Source of the DNA: CAYUYM01 sp964449305
Lineage (GTDB): Bacteria > Bacteroidota > Ignavibacteria > SZUA-365 > CAYQST01
Direction of reading: 5' to 3'
DNA: 64,000 bases
Assembly: GCA_964449305.1 (NCBI GenBank)
Contig: CAYUYM010000002.1
Coordinates: 27,442-91,441, forward strand
Shown: piece after piece, positions 26,528-35,112 of the stretch
How the letters are laid out: every line of letters begins with the position of its first letter
How positions within the stretch are numbered: the stretch's first letter is position 1
Notes under the pieces: model-generated
What the model was told of the DNA's origin: nothing
The model's input: the letters and a program-made list of their open reading frames with translations, nothing else
The model's database searches: none
Position numbers and translations under genes: made by a program

Positions 26528-26783
26528 CCATTGTGGCTCGTCTGGCGCGCAAACGCCGATCCGGGGCGTTTCGTTCCCGGCATTTCGGAGGAATTTTCTC
26601 GTTTCGAAAAAACCCGTATCTTCCTCCCTTCATTTGCGACTTCCAGTATCTCGAAAGCACCAAACGATTGATCAGACCTGATAGAGCCACATCTCACCTG
26701 ACCGGGAAGGGAGTCCGCCCACAGTGATCCCCCATGTCCTGAAGGTGGCGGCGCCCCATTCACCACAAACCATGGAGCCCACT
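26528..26783 (+). promoter_or_regulatory. Long 5' region of the transhydrogenase operon
   Basis: These 256 nt hold no gene. A locally AT-rich segment (26598-26625) contains GTTTCGAAAAAACCC and a TATCTTCC box at 26617-26624 like those seen before other genes here, so transcription probably starts near 26632 and leaves a 150-nt leader. GGAG at 26774 is the ribosome site of the first gene. No known riboswitch fold was recognised. Confidence 0.4.
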
Positions 26784-27278
26784 ATGAGCACGGGCGTGTA
26801 CGCGCTTGCACGTTTTCAGCACCAGGACAACCTGCTTCCGGCTGCCGCCGTCATTGCCGCGCTCCCGGCCGTGACGCAGTGGGACGCTGTCGATGGCCAC
26901 ATGCACATTGTCATGAAACTCGCCGTGGCGCGTGAGGAGGTCCCCGGAGAGCTGCTAGCGCTGGACGGGCTGGCCGACATGCAGGTGGCCGAGATCATGG
27001 CCCCCCTTCCCGCCACTGCGACGATGGATCCCGCGGCGGCCCATGCCCGCGTCTTCATCGAGATCGATCACACGCGCGCCGGCGAGCTGCGACGGTGCCT
27101 CGCCGACGTCCCCGGCATCGTGGAATGCGAGGAGACCGCGGGCCCCTTCGATCTCGCCTGCCTGCTCCAGGCGCCCACCTTCAGCGACATCCAGCACATC
27201 GTCGACCGGAAGCTCCAACTGCTCGACGGCGTGGTGCGGATCCGCCAGAACCGCATCATCGAACTCACCAGCTTATAG
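26784..27278 (+). CDS. Tandem RAM-domain protein (Lrp/AsnC ligand-binding fold, no HTH)
   Basis: A 164-residue protein with two copies of the beta-alpha-beta-beta-alpha-beta RAM (Lrp/AsnC effector) fold. Copy 1 is about residues 4-72 (VYALARFQHQ...HMHIVMKLAV), copy 2 about 88-160 (ARVFIEIDHTRAGELRRCL, PGIVECEETAGPFDLACLL, RIRQNRII). The winged-helix DNA-binding part of Lrp is missing. It is the first gene of the NuoE/NuoF/StnC-like operon, ending 10 nt before the NuoE-like start. It probably binds a small ligand or modulates the complex. That role is inference only. Confidence 0.75.
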   Translation: MSTGVYALARFQHQDNLLPAAAVIAALPAVTQWDAVDGHMHIVMKLAVAREEVPGELLALDGLADMQVAEIMAPLPATATMDPAAAHARVFIEIDHTRAGELRRCLADVPGIVECEETAGPFDLACLLQAPTFSDIQHIVDRKLQLLDGVVRIRQNRIIELTSL

Positions 27279-27287
27279 AGGACAGAA

Positions 27288-27779
27288 ATGGCAGAAACCG
27301 CAACTCCCGAGTTCAGGCCGTTCAACGTCGATCTCTGGAAACACGACGGGCATGCAGGCGCGCTCATCCCGCTCCTGCAATCGGCGCAGGACACCTATGG
27401 CTACGTCTCGGAAAAGGCCATCGACTCCATCAGCCATGTGACGGGCATCCCCTCAGCCGAGATCTATGGCGTGGTGACATTCTACGCCCAGTTCCGCACC
27501 AAGCCGCTCGGGAAGAACATCATCAAGGTGTGCAATGGCACCGCCTGTCATGTCAACGGCGCCAGGGCGGTCTACACCGTGATCCAGGACGAGCTCAACA
27601 TCAACTACGACGAGACCTCCGACGATGGCATGTTCAGCCTCCTGTCTGTGGCATGCATCGGGTGCTGCTCGCTCGCACCTGTCATCACGATCAACGGTGA
27701 AACATACGGTCGGCTCACGTCGCAGAAACTGCGCAAGATTCTCAAGGATTTTCGTCGCCGTGCGGCGGAAGCGGAATAG
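27288..27779 (+). CDS. NuoE/HydC-like [2Fe-2S] subunit (StnA-like)
   Basis: A 163-residue thioredoxin-like [2Fe-2S] protein of the complex I 24-kDa family. Helical N-terminus (HAGALIPLLQSAQDTYGYVSE), then GVVTFYAQFRTKPLGKN, and ligands Cys82, Cys87 (CNGTAC), Cys123 and Cys127 (CIGCC, with an additional Cys126). In HydABC and Stn complexes this subunit pairs with the flavin subunit next door and helps route electrons during bifurcation. Gene spacing (10 nt upstream, 9 nt downstream) shows one transcript. The specific Stn assignment rests on the third subunit. Confidence 0.9.
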   Translation: MAETATPEFRPFNVDLWKHDGHAGALIPLLQSAQDTYGYVSEKAIDSISHVTGIPSAEIYGVVTFYAQFRTKPLGKNIIKVCNGTACHVNGARAVYTVIQDELNINYDETSDDGMFSLLSVACIGCCSLAPVITINGETYGRLTSQKLRKILKDFRRRAAEAE

Positions 27780-27788
27780 GGGGCCATC

Positions 27789-29543
27789 ATGACCATCGTG
27801 AAAATCGGACTCGGAACCTGCGGCATCTCCGCCGGCGGGGAGAAAGTGTACAAGGCCTTCGAGGAGGAGCTGAAGGAGCGCCCCGATGCCTTCATCCTCC
27901 AGGAGACGGGCTGCATCGGCATGTGTTATCGCGAGGTGCTGGTGGAGGTGGACAACGGCGCCGCGCGGCATCTCTACGGCGACGTCACCCCCGACAGGGT
28001 GTCGCGCATCATCGACGAGGATGTCCTCGGAGGGATGGCGGTTGAAGAATGGCTCGTCAACGGCGAGGGCCGCGAGGCGGGCTTCTTCGAGAACCAGGTG
28101 CGCATCGTGCTCCGCAACTGTGGCATCATCGATCCCGGTTCCATCGAGGAGTACATCGACGCGGGTGGATACCAGGCGATCGAGAAGGCGCTCACCACCA
28201 TGACGCCCGACGACGTGATCCGCGAGGTGGCGGAATCCGGACTGCGCGGACGCGGCGGCGGCGGCTTCCCGACGGGCACGAAATGGAGATTCACCCGCCA
28301 GGCCGCGGGGGATCTCAAGTACATCGTCTGCAACGCCGACGAAGGCGACCCGGGCGCGTTCATGGATCGCTCCGTGCTCGAATCCGATCCCCACGCGGTG
28401 CTCGAGGGCATGATCATCGCGGCCTACGCCATCGGTGCGTCGGACTCCTACATTTACTGCCGGGCCGAATACCCCAAGGCCATCACCCGGCTGCGCCAGG
28501 CCATCGCCCAGGCCCGCCGGAAGGGGCTGCTCGGCGACAACATCCTCGGCACGGGCTTCAGCTTCGAGATCAGAATCAAGGAGGGCGCCGGCGCGTTCGT
28601 CTGCGGCGAGGAAACGGCGCTCATCGCCTCCATCGAGGGACGCCGCGGCATGCCGCGCATCCGGCCGCCCTTCCCGGCGGTGAAGGGATTGTGGGGCAGG
28701 CCCACGAACATCAACAATGTCGAGACCTTTGCGAACATCCCGTGGATCATCCTCAACGGCGGGGCGGCCTTCGCCGCCCACGGCACGGCCGACAGCAAGG
28801 GCACCAAGGTGTTCGCCATGGCGGGCAAGGTGGCACGCGCGGGTCTGATCGAGGTGCCCATGGGCGTCACCATCAACTCCGTCATCTTCGACATCTGCGG
28901 CGGCATCGTCGACAACCGCCAGTTCAAGGCCGTCCAGATGGGCGGACCATCGGGCGGCTGCATCCCGGCCCACATGTGTGATCTGCCCATCGACTACCAG
29001 CAGATCAACAGCACCGGCGCCATCATGGGCTCCGGCGGCCTCATCGTGATGGACGAGACCACCTGCATGGTGGATGTCGCCAAGTTCTTCCTCACCTTCA
29101 CCCAGGCCGAATCCTGCGGGAAGTGCACCTTCTGCCGTATCGGCACCAAGCGCATGCTCGAAATCCTGGAGCGCATCACCGACGGAAAGGGCACGCTGGA
29201 GGATCTCGACAACCTCGAGGAACTGAGCGCCCAGATCAAGGCTGCATCCCTCTGCGGCCTCGGGCAGACAGCCCCGAACCCCGTCGTCACCACACTCAAG
29301 TACTTCCGTGATGAGTATGTGTCCCACATCGTGGACAGGAAATGCCCGGCGCATGTGTGCGCCCCGCTCATCGAGTACACCATCCTGGACAATTGCACCG
29401 GCTGCATGGTGTGCAAGCGCGCATGTCCCACCGAGGCCATCTCGGGCGAGAAAAAGGTAATCCACGTCATCGATCAGGAACTCTGCATCAAGTGCGGCAA
29501 GTGTTTCGACGTATGCCGCTTTGATTCGGTGCTGAAGAATTGA
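27789..29543 (+). CDS. HydB/NuoF-like flavin subunit (StnB-like), NADH-binding
   Basis: A 584-residue flavin subunit with the HydB layout. It has a thioredoxin-like N-terminal domain (1-85), the NuoF core with FMN site GRGGGGFPTGTKW and CNADEGDPGAFMDRS, NADH site GAGAFVCGEETALIASIEG, the N3-type cluster SCGKCTFCRIGT plus a later Cys in CGLGQ, and two C-terminal [4Fe-4S] motifs (CTGCMVCKRACP, CIKCGKCFDVC). The N-terminal domain has only three evident Cys (11, 42, 46); the first ligand seen in HydB is Gly. Expected role: bifurcating flavin that exchanges electrons between NADH and ferredoxin. Confidence 0.92.
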   Translation: MTIVKIGLGTCGISAGGEKVYKAFEEELKERPDAFILQETGCIGMCYREVLVEVDNGAARHLYGDVTPDRVSRIIDEDVLGGMAVEEWLVNGEGREAGFFENQVRIVLRNCGIIDPGSIEEYIDAGGYQAIEKALTTMTPDDVIREVAESGLRGRGGGGFPTGTKWRFTRQAAGDLKYIVCNADEGDPGAFMDRSVLESDPHAVLEGMIIAAYAIGASDSYIYCRAEYPKAITRLRQAIAQARRKGLLGDNILGTGFSFEIRIKEGAGAFVCGEETALIASIEGRRGMPRIRPPFPAVKGLWGRPTNINNVETFANIPWIILNGGAAFAAHGTADSKGTKVFAMAGKVARAGLIEVPMGVTINSVIFDICGGIVDNRQFKAVQMGGPSGGCIPAHMCDLPIDYQQINSTGAIMGSGGLIVMDETTCMVDVAKFFLTFTQAESCGKCTFCRIGTKRMLEILERITDGKGTLEDLDNLEELSAQIKAASLCGLGQTAPNPVVTTLKYFRDEYVSHIVDRKCPAHVCAPLIEYTILDNCTGCMVCKRACPTEAISGEKKVIHVIDQELCIKCGKCFDVCRFDSVLKN

Positions 29544-29551
29544 GGCGCACC

Positions 29552-32500
29552 ATGATCACTCTCACCATCAATGGCCGACAGGTCACCGCTTCCGAGGATC
29601 GCACCATTCGCGAGATCTGCCACGAGCAGAACATCGACTCCATCCCGACCCTCTGTCACGACGAGAAACTCCCGCCCTTCGGCTCCTGCTTCCTGTGCGT
29701 GGTGGAGGTGGAGGGGCAGAGCCGCCTGTTCCCCGCCTGCTCCACCAAGCCGGTGCAGGGCATGGTCATCCATACACGCTCCGACAAGGTGGTGCGTGCG
29801 CGCAAGACCTGCCTCGAGCTGCTCCTGTCGGATCACTATGCGGACTGTTTCGGCCCCTGCCGCCTCAACTGCCCGGCGGACATCGACATCCAGGGCTACA
29901 TGTCGCTCATCAGTCTCGGCAAGTTTCGCGAGGCGGTGGCGTTGATCAAGGAGAAGAATCCGCTTCCGAGCGTCTGCGGCCGCGTCTGCACGCGCAAATG
30001 TGAGCTCAACTGCCGCCGCAACCTGCTCGACGAACCGGTGGGCATCGACTTTCTCAAGCGCTATGTGGCCGATTGGGACATGATCGACGAGATGTGGCAG
30101 CCCGAGGTGAAGCCGCTCAACGGGAAGCGCGTGGCGGTGATCGGTTCGGGCCCCGCGGGCATGACCTGTGCCTACTACCTGCGCCTCGAAGGCTACCACC
30201 CCACCGTGCACGAAGCCCTGCCGGATCTTGGCGGCATGCTCCGCTATGGCATCCCGGAATACCGCCTCCCCAAGGAGGTGCTGGCGAAGGAGATCAACTG
30301 GATCCTCGACCTTGGCGTCGACGTCCACACGAACACCAAGCTCGGCCGCGATTTCACCATGGACCACCTCTTTGAGCAGGGTTACTCAGCAGTGTTTGTT
30401 GCACTCGGCGCACAGATCGGCAAGCCCATGCAGGTGGAGAACGAGGATGTTCGTGGCGTGCTGAGCGGTGTGGAATTCCTGAAGCAGGTGGAGATGAAGA
30501 CAAACCCCGACATGAAGGGGCGCGTGGTGGTGGTGGGTGGTGGCAACACCGCCATTGATGCCGCTCGCACGTCGCTGCGCCTTGGGGCGGATGAAGTGAT
30601 CCTGCTCTACCGCCGGACGCGGAACGAAATGCCGGCCAACATGATCGAGATAGAAGCCGCCGAACACGAGGGTGTCAGGATGGAATTCCTGGCGGCACCC
30701 GTGCGCGTCAATGTGGAGGACGAGCGCATGGCATCAATCGATTGCATCCGCATGGAGCTCGGTGAACCCGATGCCAGCGGCCGCCGCCGCCCGGTGGTGG
30801 TCCAGGGTTCGGAGTACACGCTGACATGCGACTGGGTGATCTCCGCGATCGGGCAGGAACCGGATCTCGACGGCGTGGCCGGCGCGGGCGACATCAAGGT
30901 CACGAAGTGGAGCACCATCGTCGCGCGCCCCGGCACCTTTGCCACCGACCGCCCAGGCGTGTTCTCGGGTGGCGATGTGGTTTCCGGTCCCGCCGACGCC
31001 ATTGATGCGATCGCTGCCGGCAGGCTCGCAGCCGAAGCCATCCACAAGTTCATCGAGACGGGCGTGGTGGATCCCATCCGCAAGCGCTTCGAGTCCACAC
31101 GCGATGCCTTCCACACACTGGTGGAGGCCGACATCCCCGGTGTTCCGAAAGTGGAACGCAACGTGGCCTCCGAGCGCCCGGCTCATGAGCGCATCCACGA
31201 TTTCAAGGAGGTCGAGTTCGCGTACACGGTGGAGGAGGCGATGGAGGAGACGCTGCGCTGCGCCGAATGCGGCTGCGATGTGGGTCTCGCCTGCGCACTT
31301 CAGGATTACTGCACGGAATACGGGGTGGATCAGCACCGCTTCATCGGGGAGTTCAACCGCTACTCGGTGGACACGCGTCATCCCTTCATCAAGATCGATT
31401 CCAACAAGTGCATCCGCTGCGGTCGGTGCGTGAACACCTGCGCCGATGTGCTCAACGTGGCCGCCCTCGGTTTCGTGAACCGCGGCTTCCGCACCATCGT
31501 GAAGCCCGCGCTCGAGAAGGCCCTGCATGAAACGAACTGCGTCTCCTGCGGCAACTGCATCGACGTGTGCCCCACTGGAGCGCTGGTGGAGAAGATGCCC
31601 TACCGCCGATCGGGTCCCTGGGTGATGGAGCCGGTGTTCAACGTGTGCAACCACTGCTCGGTGGGCTGCAATGTGACGGTGAACGTGAAGACCTCCGACA
31701 TTTTCTTCATCTCCGGAGCCTCGCCCGAACTTCCGCCGAACCATGGCGAGCTCTGTGTGCGCGGGCGTTTCGGGTACCAGCAGTATCTCGACGGAACGCG
31801 GCAGAAACACCCGATGGTCCGCCGGGGCGGGCAGCTTGTGGAGGTGGGCTGGGATGAAGCGTTCAACGTCGTACAGGCGGGTTTCGAGCGCATCCTCGAG
31901 GACCACGGCCCGCAGGCCCTCGCCGTGGCGGCATCACCCAAGCTGACGAACGAGGAGCTGTATGCGGCCGGCCGGTTGGCTCGCGCCGCAATGGGGACGA
32001 ACACGATCTTCTCCTTCCACCAGCTCCAGAACGGCGCTGACTACCACGCGCTTGATGCCATGCTTGGGACCACCGCATCCACCGTCGGGATGGAGGAGTT
32101 CCTCGACGCGGATCTCTACCTGGTGCTCGGAGGCAACCCCACGCAGGAGAACCCCGTGCTCGGCTGGCAGATGAAGCGCCGGATGAAACAGGGCACGGCA
32201 TCCATCGTGATCAATTCCGCCGCCATCGATCTCACGAGCCACGCGTCCGTGTGGGCCGATCCGCGGCGCGGCAGTGCCACGGCGCTGCTCAACGGCGTCA
32301 TCGCCGAGATCGTCCGCCGGGAGGCCTACGACGCCGCGTTCATCGCAGCACACACCACCGGCTTCGATGCGGTGCGCGACAGGCTGGCAGCTCCCGACCT
32401 CGCCGAGGTGGCCGCGGTGACGGGGGTGACGCAGGAGAAGATCCTCGCCATGGTGGATCTTTTGTGCGACCCATCGCGGAGGATCGTCGCCTGGTACAAC

Positions 32501-33262
32501 ATGGAAAGCCGCATCGAGCGTGCCTCAAACGATGCGGATGCACTGGCCACGCTCATGCTGCTGCTTGGCAGGATCGGCAGGCCCGGATCGGGCATCGCGC
32601 TTCTCTCGGGACAGTGCAACACCGAGGGCATGCGCCGTGCCGGCTTCGATGCGCACCTGCTGCCCGGCGGCATGCCGCCCGACACGGGAGATGCCACGGT
32701 GGTCAACGCCCTTTGGGGCATGGACTGCGCGGCGCTCATCCGAGAGGCGGGCACGAACATCGGCCGGACCATGCGTGAGGACAGAATCCGCGGCATGGTG
32801 ATTCTCGGCGAGAATCCCGCCGTATCGCCGGACTACAACGCCTTCATCAACGCGCTGGAATTCCGTGTCGTCTGCGATCTGTGGCTGACCGAGACAGCGC
32901 AGGCGGCTGATGTGTTCCTGCCGTTCTCGACGCATCTCGAGACGGAGGGAGCCTTCACGAACTGGTGCGGCAAGATACAGCGGGCGACGCCGATCGGCGA
33001 TCCTGCCAACGGTATGGAGGGCTTCGCCATCATTGCCCACATGGCCGCTCTGCTCGGACGGCCCTTTGATGCATCGATCGCGACCGCAACCGATGAGCTC
33101 GAACGTCTCACCGTGTCCGTCACACCCGGATTTGCCACCCCCGATGGGCGTGCCCACTTCCAGCATCATGCGGAACATGTGAGTCACATCCCCGCGGTGG
33201 TGCCCCAAGTGCTGGAGCTCGATGCCCGTGTGGCGGACAGGATGAAGCTCATCAGGGCATGA
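29552..33262 (+). CDS. NuoG + GltD + formate-dehydrogenase-like fusion subunit (StnC-like)
   Basis: A 1236-residue multidomain iron-sulfur flavoprotein. In order: NuoG-type [2Fe-2S] domain (Cys35, 46, 49, 63); Cys-rich GltD/NfnB linker (about 99-155); FAD Rossmann site GSGPAGM (198-204); NADPH site VVGGGNTAIDAARTS with YRR (325-355); FAD element FSGGDVV; two [4Fe-4S] motifs (CIRCGRCVNTC, CVSCGNCIDVCP, 620-673); then a molybdopterin-oxidoreductase-type domain with cluster Cys699/702/706/735. The Mo ligand Cys/Sec position is Gln826 (SFHQLQNGAD), so formate dehydrogenase activity is unlikely. This matches StnC of Stn transhydrogenases: the NADPH-handling arm of an NADH/ferredoxin:NADP system. 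ATG at 29552 has GAGG upstream. Confidence 0.88.
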   Translation: MITLTINGRQVTASEDRTIREICHEQNIDSIPTLCHDEKLPPFGSCFLCVVEVEGQSRLFPACSTKPVQGMVIHTRSDKVVRARKTCLELLLSDHYADCFGPCRLNCPADIDIQGYMSLISLGKFREAVALIKEKNPLPSVCGRVCTRKCELNCRRNLLDEPVGIDFLKRYVADWDMIDEMWQPEVKPLNGKRVAVIGSGPAGMTCAYYLRLEGYHPTVHEALPDLGGMLRYGIPEYRLPKEVLAKEINWILDLGVDVHTNTKLGRDFTMDHLFEQGYSAVFVALGAQIGKPMQVENEDVRGVLSGVEFLKQVEMKTNPDMKGRVVVVGGGNTAIDAARTSLRLGADEVILLYRRTRNEMPANMIEIEAAEHEGVRMEFLAAPVRVNVEDERMASIDCIRMELGEPDASGRRRPVVVQGSEYTLTCDWVISAIGQEPDLDGVAGAGDIKVTKWSTIVARPGTFATDRPGVFSGGDVVSGPADAIDAIAAGRLAAEAIHKFIETGVVDPIRKRFESTRDAFHTLVEADIPGVPKVERNVASERPAHERIHDFKEVEFAYTVEEAMEETLRCAECGCDVGLACALQDYCTEYGVDQHRFIGEFNRYSVDTRHPFIKIDSNKCIRCGRCVNTCADVLNVAALGFVNRGFRTIVKPALEKALHETNCVSCGNCIDVCPTGALVEKMPYRRSGPWVMEPVFNVCNHCSVGCNVTVNVKTSDIFFISGASPELPPNHGELCVRGRFGYQQYLDGTRQKHPMVRRGGQLVEVGWDEAFNVVQAGFERILEDHGPQALAVAASPKLTNEELYAAGRLARAAMGTNTIFSFHQLQNGADYHALDAMLGTTASTVGMEEFLDADLYLVLGGNPTQENPVLGWQMKRRMKQGTASIVINSAAIDLTSHASVWADPRRGSATALLNGVIAEIVRREAYDAAFIAAHTTGFDAVRDRLAAPDLAEVAAVTGVTQEKILAMVDLLCDPSRRIVAWYNMESRIERASNDADALATLMLLLGRIGRPGSGIALLSGQCNTEGMRRAGFDAHLLPGGMPPDTGDATVVNALWGMDCAALIREAGTNIGRTMREDRIRGMVILGENPAVSPDYNAFINALEFRVVCDLWLTETAQAADVFLPFSTHLETEGAFTNWCGKIQRATPIGDPANGMEGFAIIAHMAALLGRPFDASIATATDELERLTVSVTPGFATPDGRAHFQHHAEHVSHIPAVVPQVLELDARVADRMKLIRA

Positions 33263-33412
33263 CGCGACCGGTCGGACCACAGCGGGAAGCATCACAGGCC
33301 GGCATCGGTCTGCCCGTTCCATTTCCATGAACCAGGGGGGGAAGAAATGGCAGGAAGAAGGGCATTTCTTTTCCTACATTTGCGCAATTGTTTCCGAACA
33401 CAGGAAATCCCC

Positions 33413-33934
33413 ATGTGCCGCTTCCTTGTCCCGATCCTTCTCATCACCCTGTCACTGACCACCCTCGCCCAGAAGGCGGAGAAGCCTGCCGTCGCTCCCG
33501 CGGAGAAGTCCCACGTCCGCATCTACGATGACACGGTCGACGCCATGGCAGCGCTTGATGCTGCGGTCGCACGGGCCGGGGTGTCGAGACGGCATGTGCT
33601 GGTGCAGGTGGGTGGGAACTGGTGTCCCTGGTGCATCAAGTTCCACACGCTGTGCAGCACGAATGCGCGCATCGACTCGCTGTTGCGGGCGGATTACGAG
33701 GTGGTGCTGGTGAACTACAGCAGGGAGAATCAGAATCGTGAGGCGATGAAGCGCCTGGGGTACCCGCAACGGTTCGGATTCCCGGTGTTCGTGGTGCTCG
33801 ATGGGCGGGGGTCGCGGCTGCACACACAGGATTCGGGCTTTCTTGAGGGCGGATCCGCACATGATCCGGAGAAGGTGCTGACCTTCCTGCGCAGCTGGAC
33901 ACCGGGCGCACTCGATCCCGACAGGTACCGATAA
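33413..33934 (+). CDS. Exported thioredoxin-like protein
   Basis: A 173-residue protein with a signal peptide (MCRFLVPILLITLSLTTLAQ region) and a thioredoxin fold with active site NWCPWCIKFH (about residues 74-80), followed by FPVFVVLDGRG as the cis-Pro region (GFP). CPWC resembles the DUF255/thioredoxin_7-type periplasmic reductases rather than TlpA. A TACATTTG box at 33375-33382 fits a Bacteroidota -7 element 30 nt before the start. It is 21 nt upstream of an unknown gene and probably co-transcribed with it. Confidence 0.87.
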   Translation: MCRFLVPILLITLSLTTLAQKAEKPAVAPAEKSHVRIYDDTVDAMAALDAAVARAGVSRRHVLVQVGGNWCPWCIKFHTLCSTNARIDSLLRADYEVVLVNYSRENQNREAMKRLGYPQRFGFPVFVVLDGRGSRLHTQDSGFLEGGSAHDPEKVLTFLRSWTPGALDPDRYR

Positions 33935-33955
33935 CAGGAGCCGGGACCGAACATC

Positions 33956-34912
33956 ATGACCGACCGCACCAGAGGCGCGGACATCGACGACCGCACAGGC
34001 TCTGAGATGTTCCTTCGCAACATCATGAACAGCCAGCGCATCGTGGGTGGGGCATTTGAGGACGCCCTGGCCGACATCCTTGATCAATACGCGGCCTACG
34101 CCGGGACGACAGAGGGGGGCAAGGTGTCGGCATCGGTCCTCACGCGGAGGATCGGGCGTGAGATTCGTCGTGGACTGGCGGGGCTGCATCCCAACGGCTT
34201 CGAGTTCGCCATCTGGTTGTGGGATGTGGCGCCCATCCATCATATCGAGATCCAAGCCGACTCGGCACTGCGCATGCGTGAGCTGGTGTTCTACTATCTG
34301 CGCACGTTGGCGGCGATCATCACGCAGGACTACGTGGCCCAGCAGCCCGACAGGGCGGGGCAGGTGGTGGAGCTGTTGGATTCGAGCATTCTGTACCTCG
34401 ACGCCCGCAACCTTCTGGTGTTGTCGGGACTGTTGTCGCAGTATCAGGATCAGGTGATCCAGCAGTATCATGAGCTGCTGGCGCTGGCGGAGGGGAGGCA
34501 GGTGCGGCGCAAGCTTCTGCCGCTTGTCGTCTGTGAAGCCGCAGTGGAGCGTCACCCCGAACACACGTCACGGTGCCTTGCATTGGCGGAGCGGATCTTT
34601 CCGAGCACCGGAGACAGGATACTGGGGTATGCGATGTTCAAGGCATTGACTGCGGCGCTATGGCACGGAGAATCGGGTGCCTTCGCGGAGTTTCTTGTAT
34701 CGCGGGAGTTGGAACCGGACCCCTTCATCCGCAGGATGTTTGCCGATATCATCGCCGGTGGAGATGCGCGGTTGTTCACACCAGAGTTCGTGACAAAGGC
34801 AGTGCCCGTGCTGACCACTTGGGAGCGCGAAGCGGGCCGCCAGCAGCGTCCCGGATTCCTGCGAGCGTTGAAGGCGCTGGAACGGCGGGGGCCGGACGGG
34901 GCCAGACCTTAA
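33956..34912 (+). CDS. Helical protein of unknown function
   Basis: A 318-residue protein that is almost entirely predicted alpha-helix, without signal peptide, membrane segment or known motif. It carries segments such as GREIRRGLAGLHPNGFEFAIWLWDVAP and ELVFYYLRTLAAIITQDYVAQ. It ends in a Pro/Gly/Asp-rich tail (RRGPDGARP). The TAA lies inside a 14-nt palindrome. A second, diverged copy of its last 26 codons lies about 280 nt further on (35113-35193), so it belongs to a small local family. No function can be assigned. Confidence 0.7.
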   Translation: MTDRTRGADIDDRTGSEMFLRNIMNSQRIVGGAFEDALADILDQYAAYAGTTEGGKVSASVLTRRIGREIRRGLAGLHPNGFEFAIWLWDVAPIHHIEIQADSALRMRELVFYYLRTLAAIITQDYVAQQPDRAGQVVELLDSSILYLDARNLLVLSGLLSQYQDQVIQQYHELLALAEGRQVRRKLLPLVVCEAAVERHPEHTSRCLALAERIFPSTGDRILGYAMFKALTAALWHGESGAFAEFLVSRELEPDPFIRRMFADIIAGGDARLFTPEFVTKAVPVLTTWEREAGRQQRPGFLRALKALERRGPDGARP

Positions 34913-34965
34913 GGTCTTCTTAGACAGATCTTAGAAGACCTTAAGGTCTCTCTTAGTCTCCTAAG
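34904..34965. repeat. Palindrome cluster at the convergent gene ends (terminator-like)
   Basis: The 14-nt perfect palindrome AGACCTTAAGGTCT occurs at 34904-34917 and 34936-34949, together forming a larger near-palindrome of 46 nt. It is followed by a CTTAG-TCTC-CTAAG hairpin (34952-34965). The first 40 nt recur at 35185-35224, where the assembly breaks into N. AT-rich hairpins between converging genes suggest bidirectional termination, though there is no long T-run. Confidence 0.7.
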
Positions 34966-34990
34966 CTACAATACACATCCGCCCTCTCGC

Positions 34991-35090
34991 TCAGCGCACC
35001 ACAAGCTTCGCCACAGCAGCCCCCTGCGGTGCCTGCATCCGTAAGATGTACGTCCCCGCTCGCAGCCCTCCCAAGCGCCGCGTCATCGCC
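34991..35090 (-). pseudogene. Duplicate C-terminal end of a T9SS-sorted protein (true 3' end of the S8 gene or a paralogue)
   Basis: On the minus strand this piece reads AMTRRLGGLRAGTYILRMQ, then APQGAAVAKLVVR and a TGA at 34993-34991. The first part is identical, apart from one silent base, to the stretch on the far side of the N gap where the S8 protease runs out. It is therefore most likely the missing C-terminus of that protease placed on the wrong contig end, or the end of a near-identical paralogue. Upstream of 35090 the sequence diverges. Confidence 0.75.
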
Positions 35091-35112
35091 ATACCACCGC
35101 TTCGCGCCGTGC

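Noticed and set aside
26784..27278. An Lrp/AsnC transcription factor
   Set aside because: There is no winged-helix DNA-binding domain; both halves look like RAM folds.
29552..33262. Annotation of the fusion protein as an active NAD-dependent formate dehydrogenase
   Set aside because: The Cys/Sec ligand position is Gln and the adjacent catalytic His is not present, as in NuoG. No TGA-encoded selenocysteine candidate is visible at that point.
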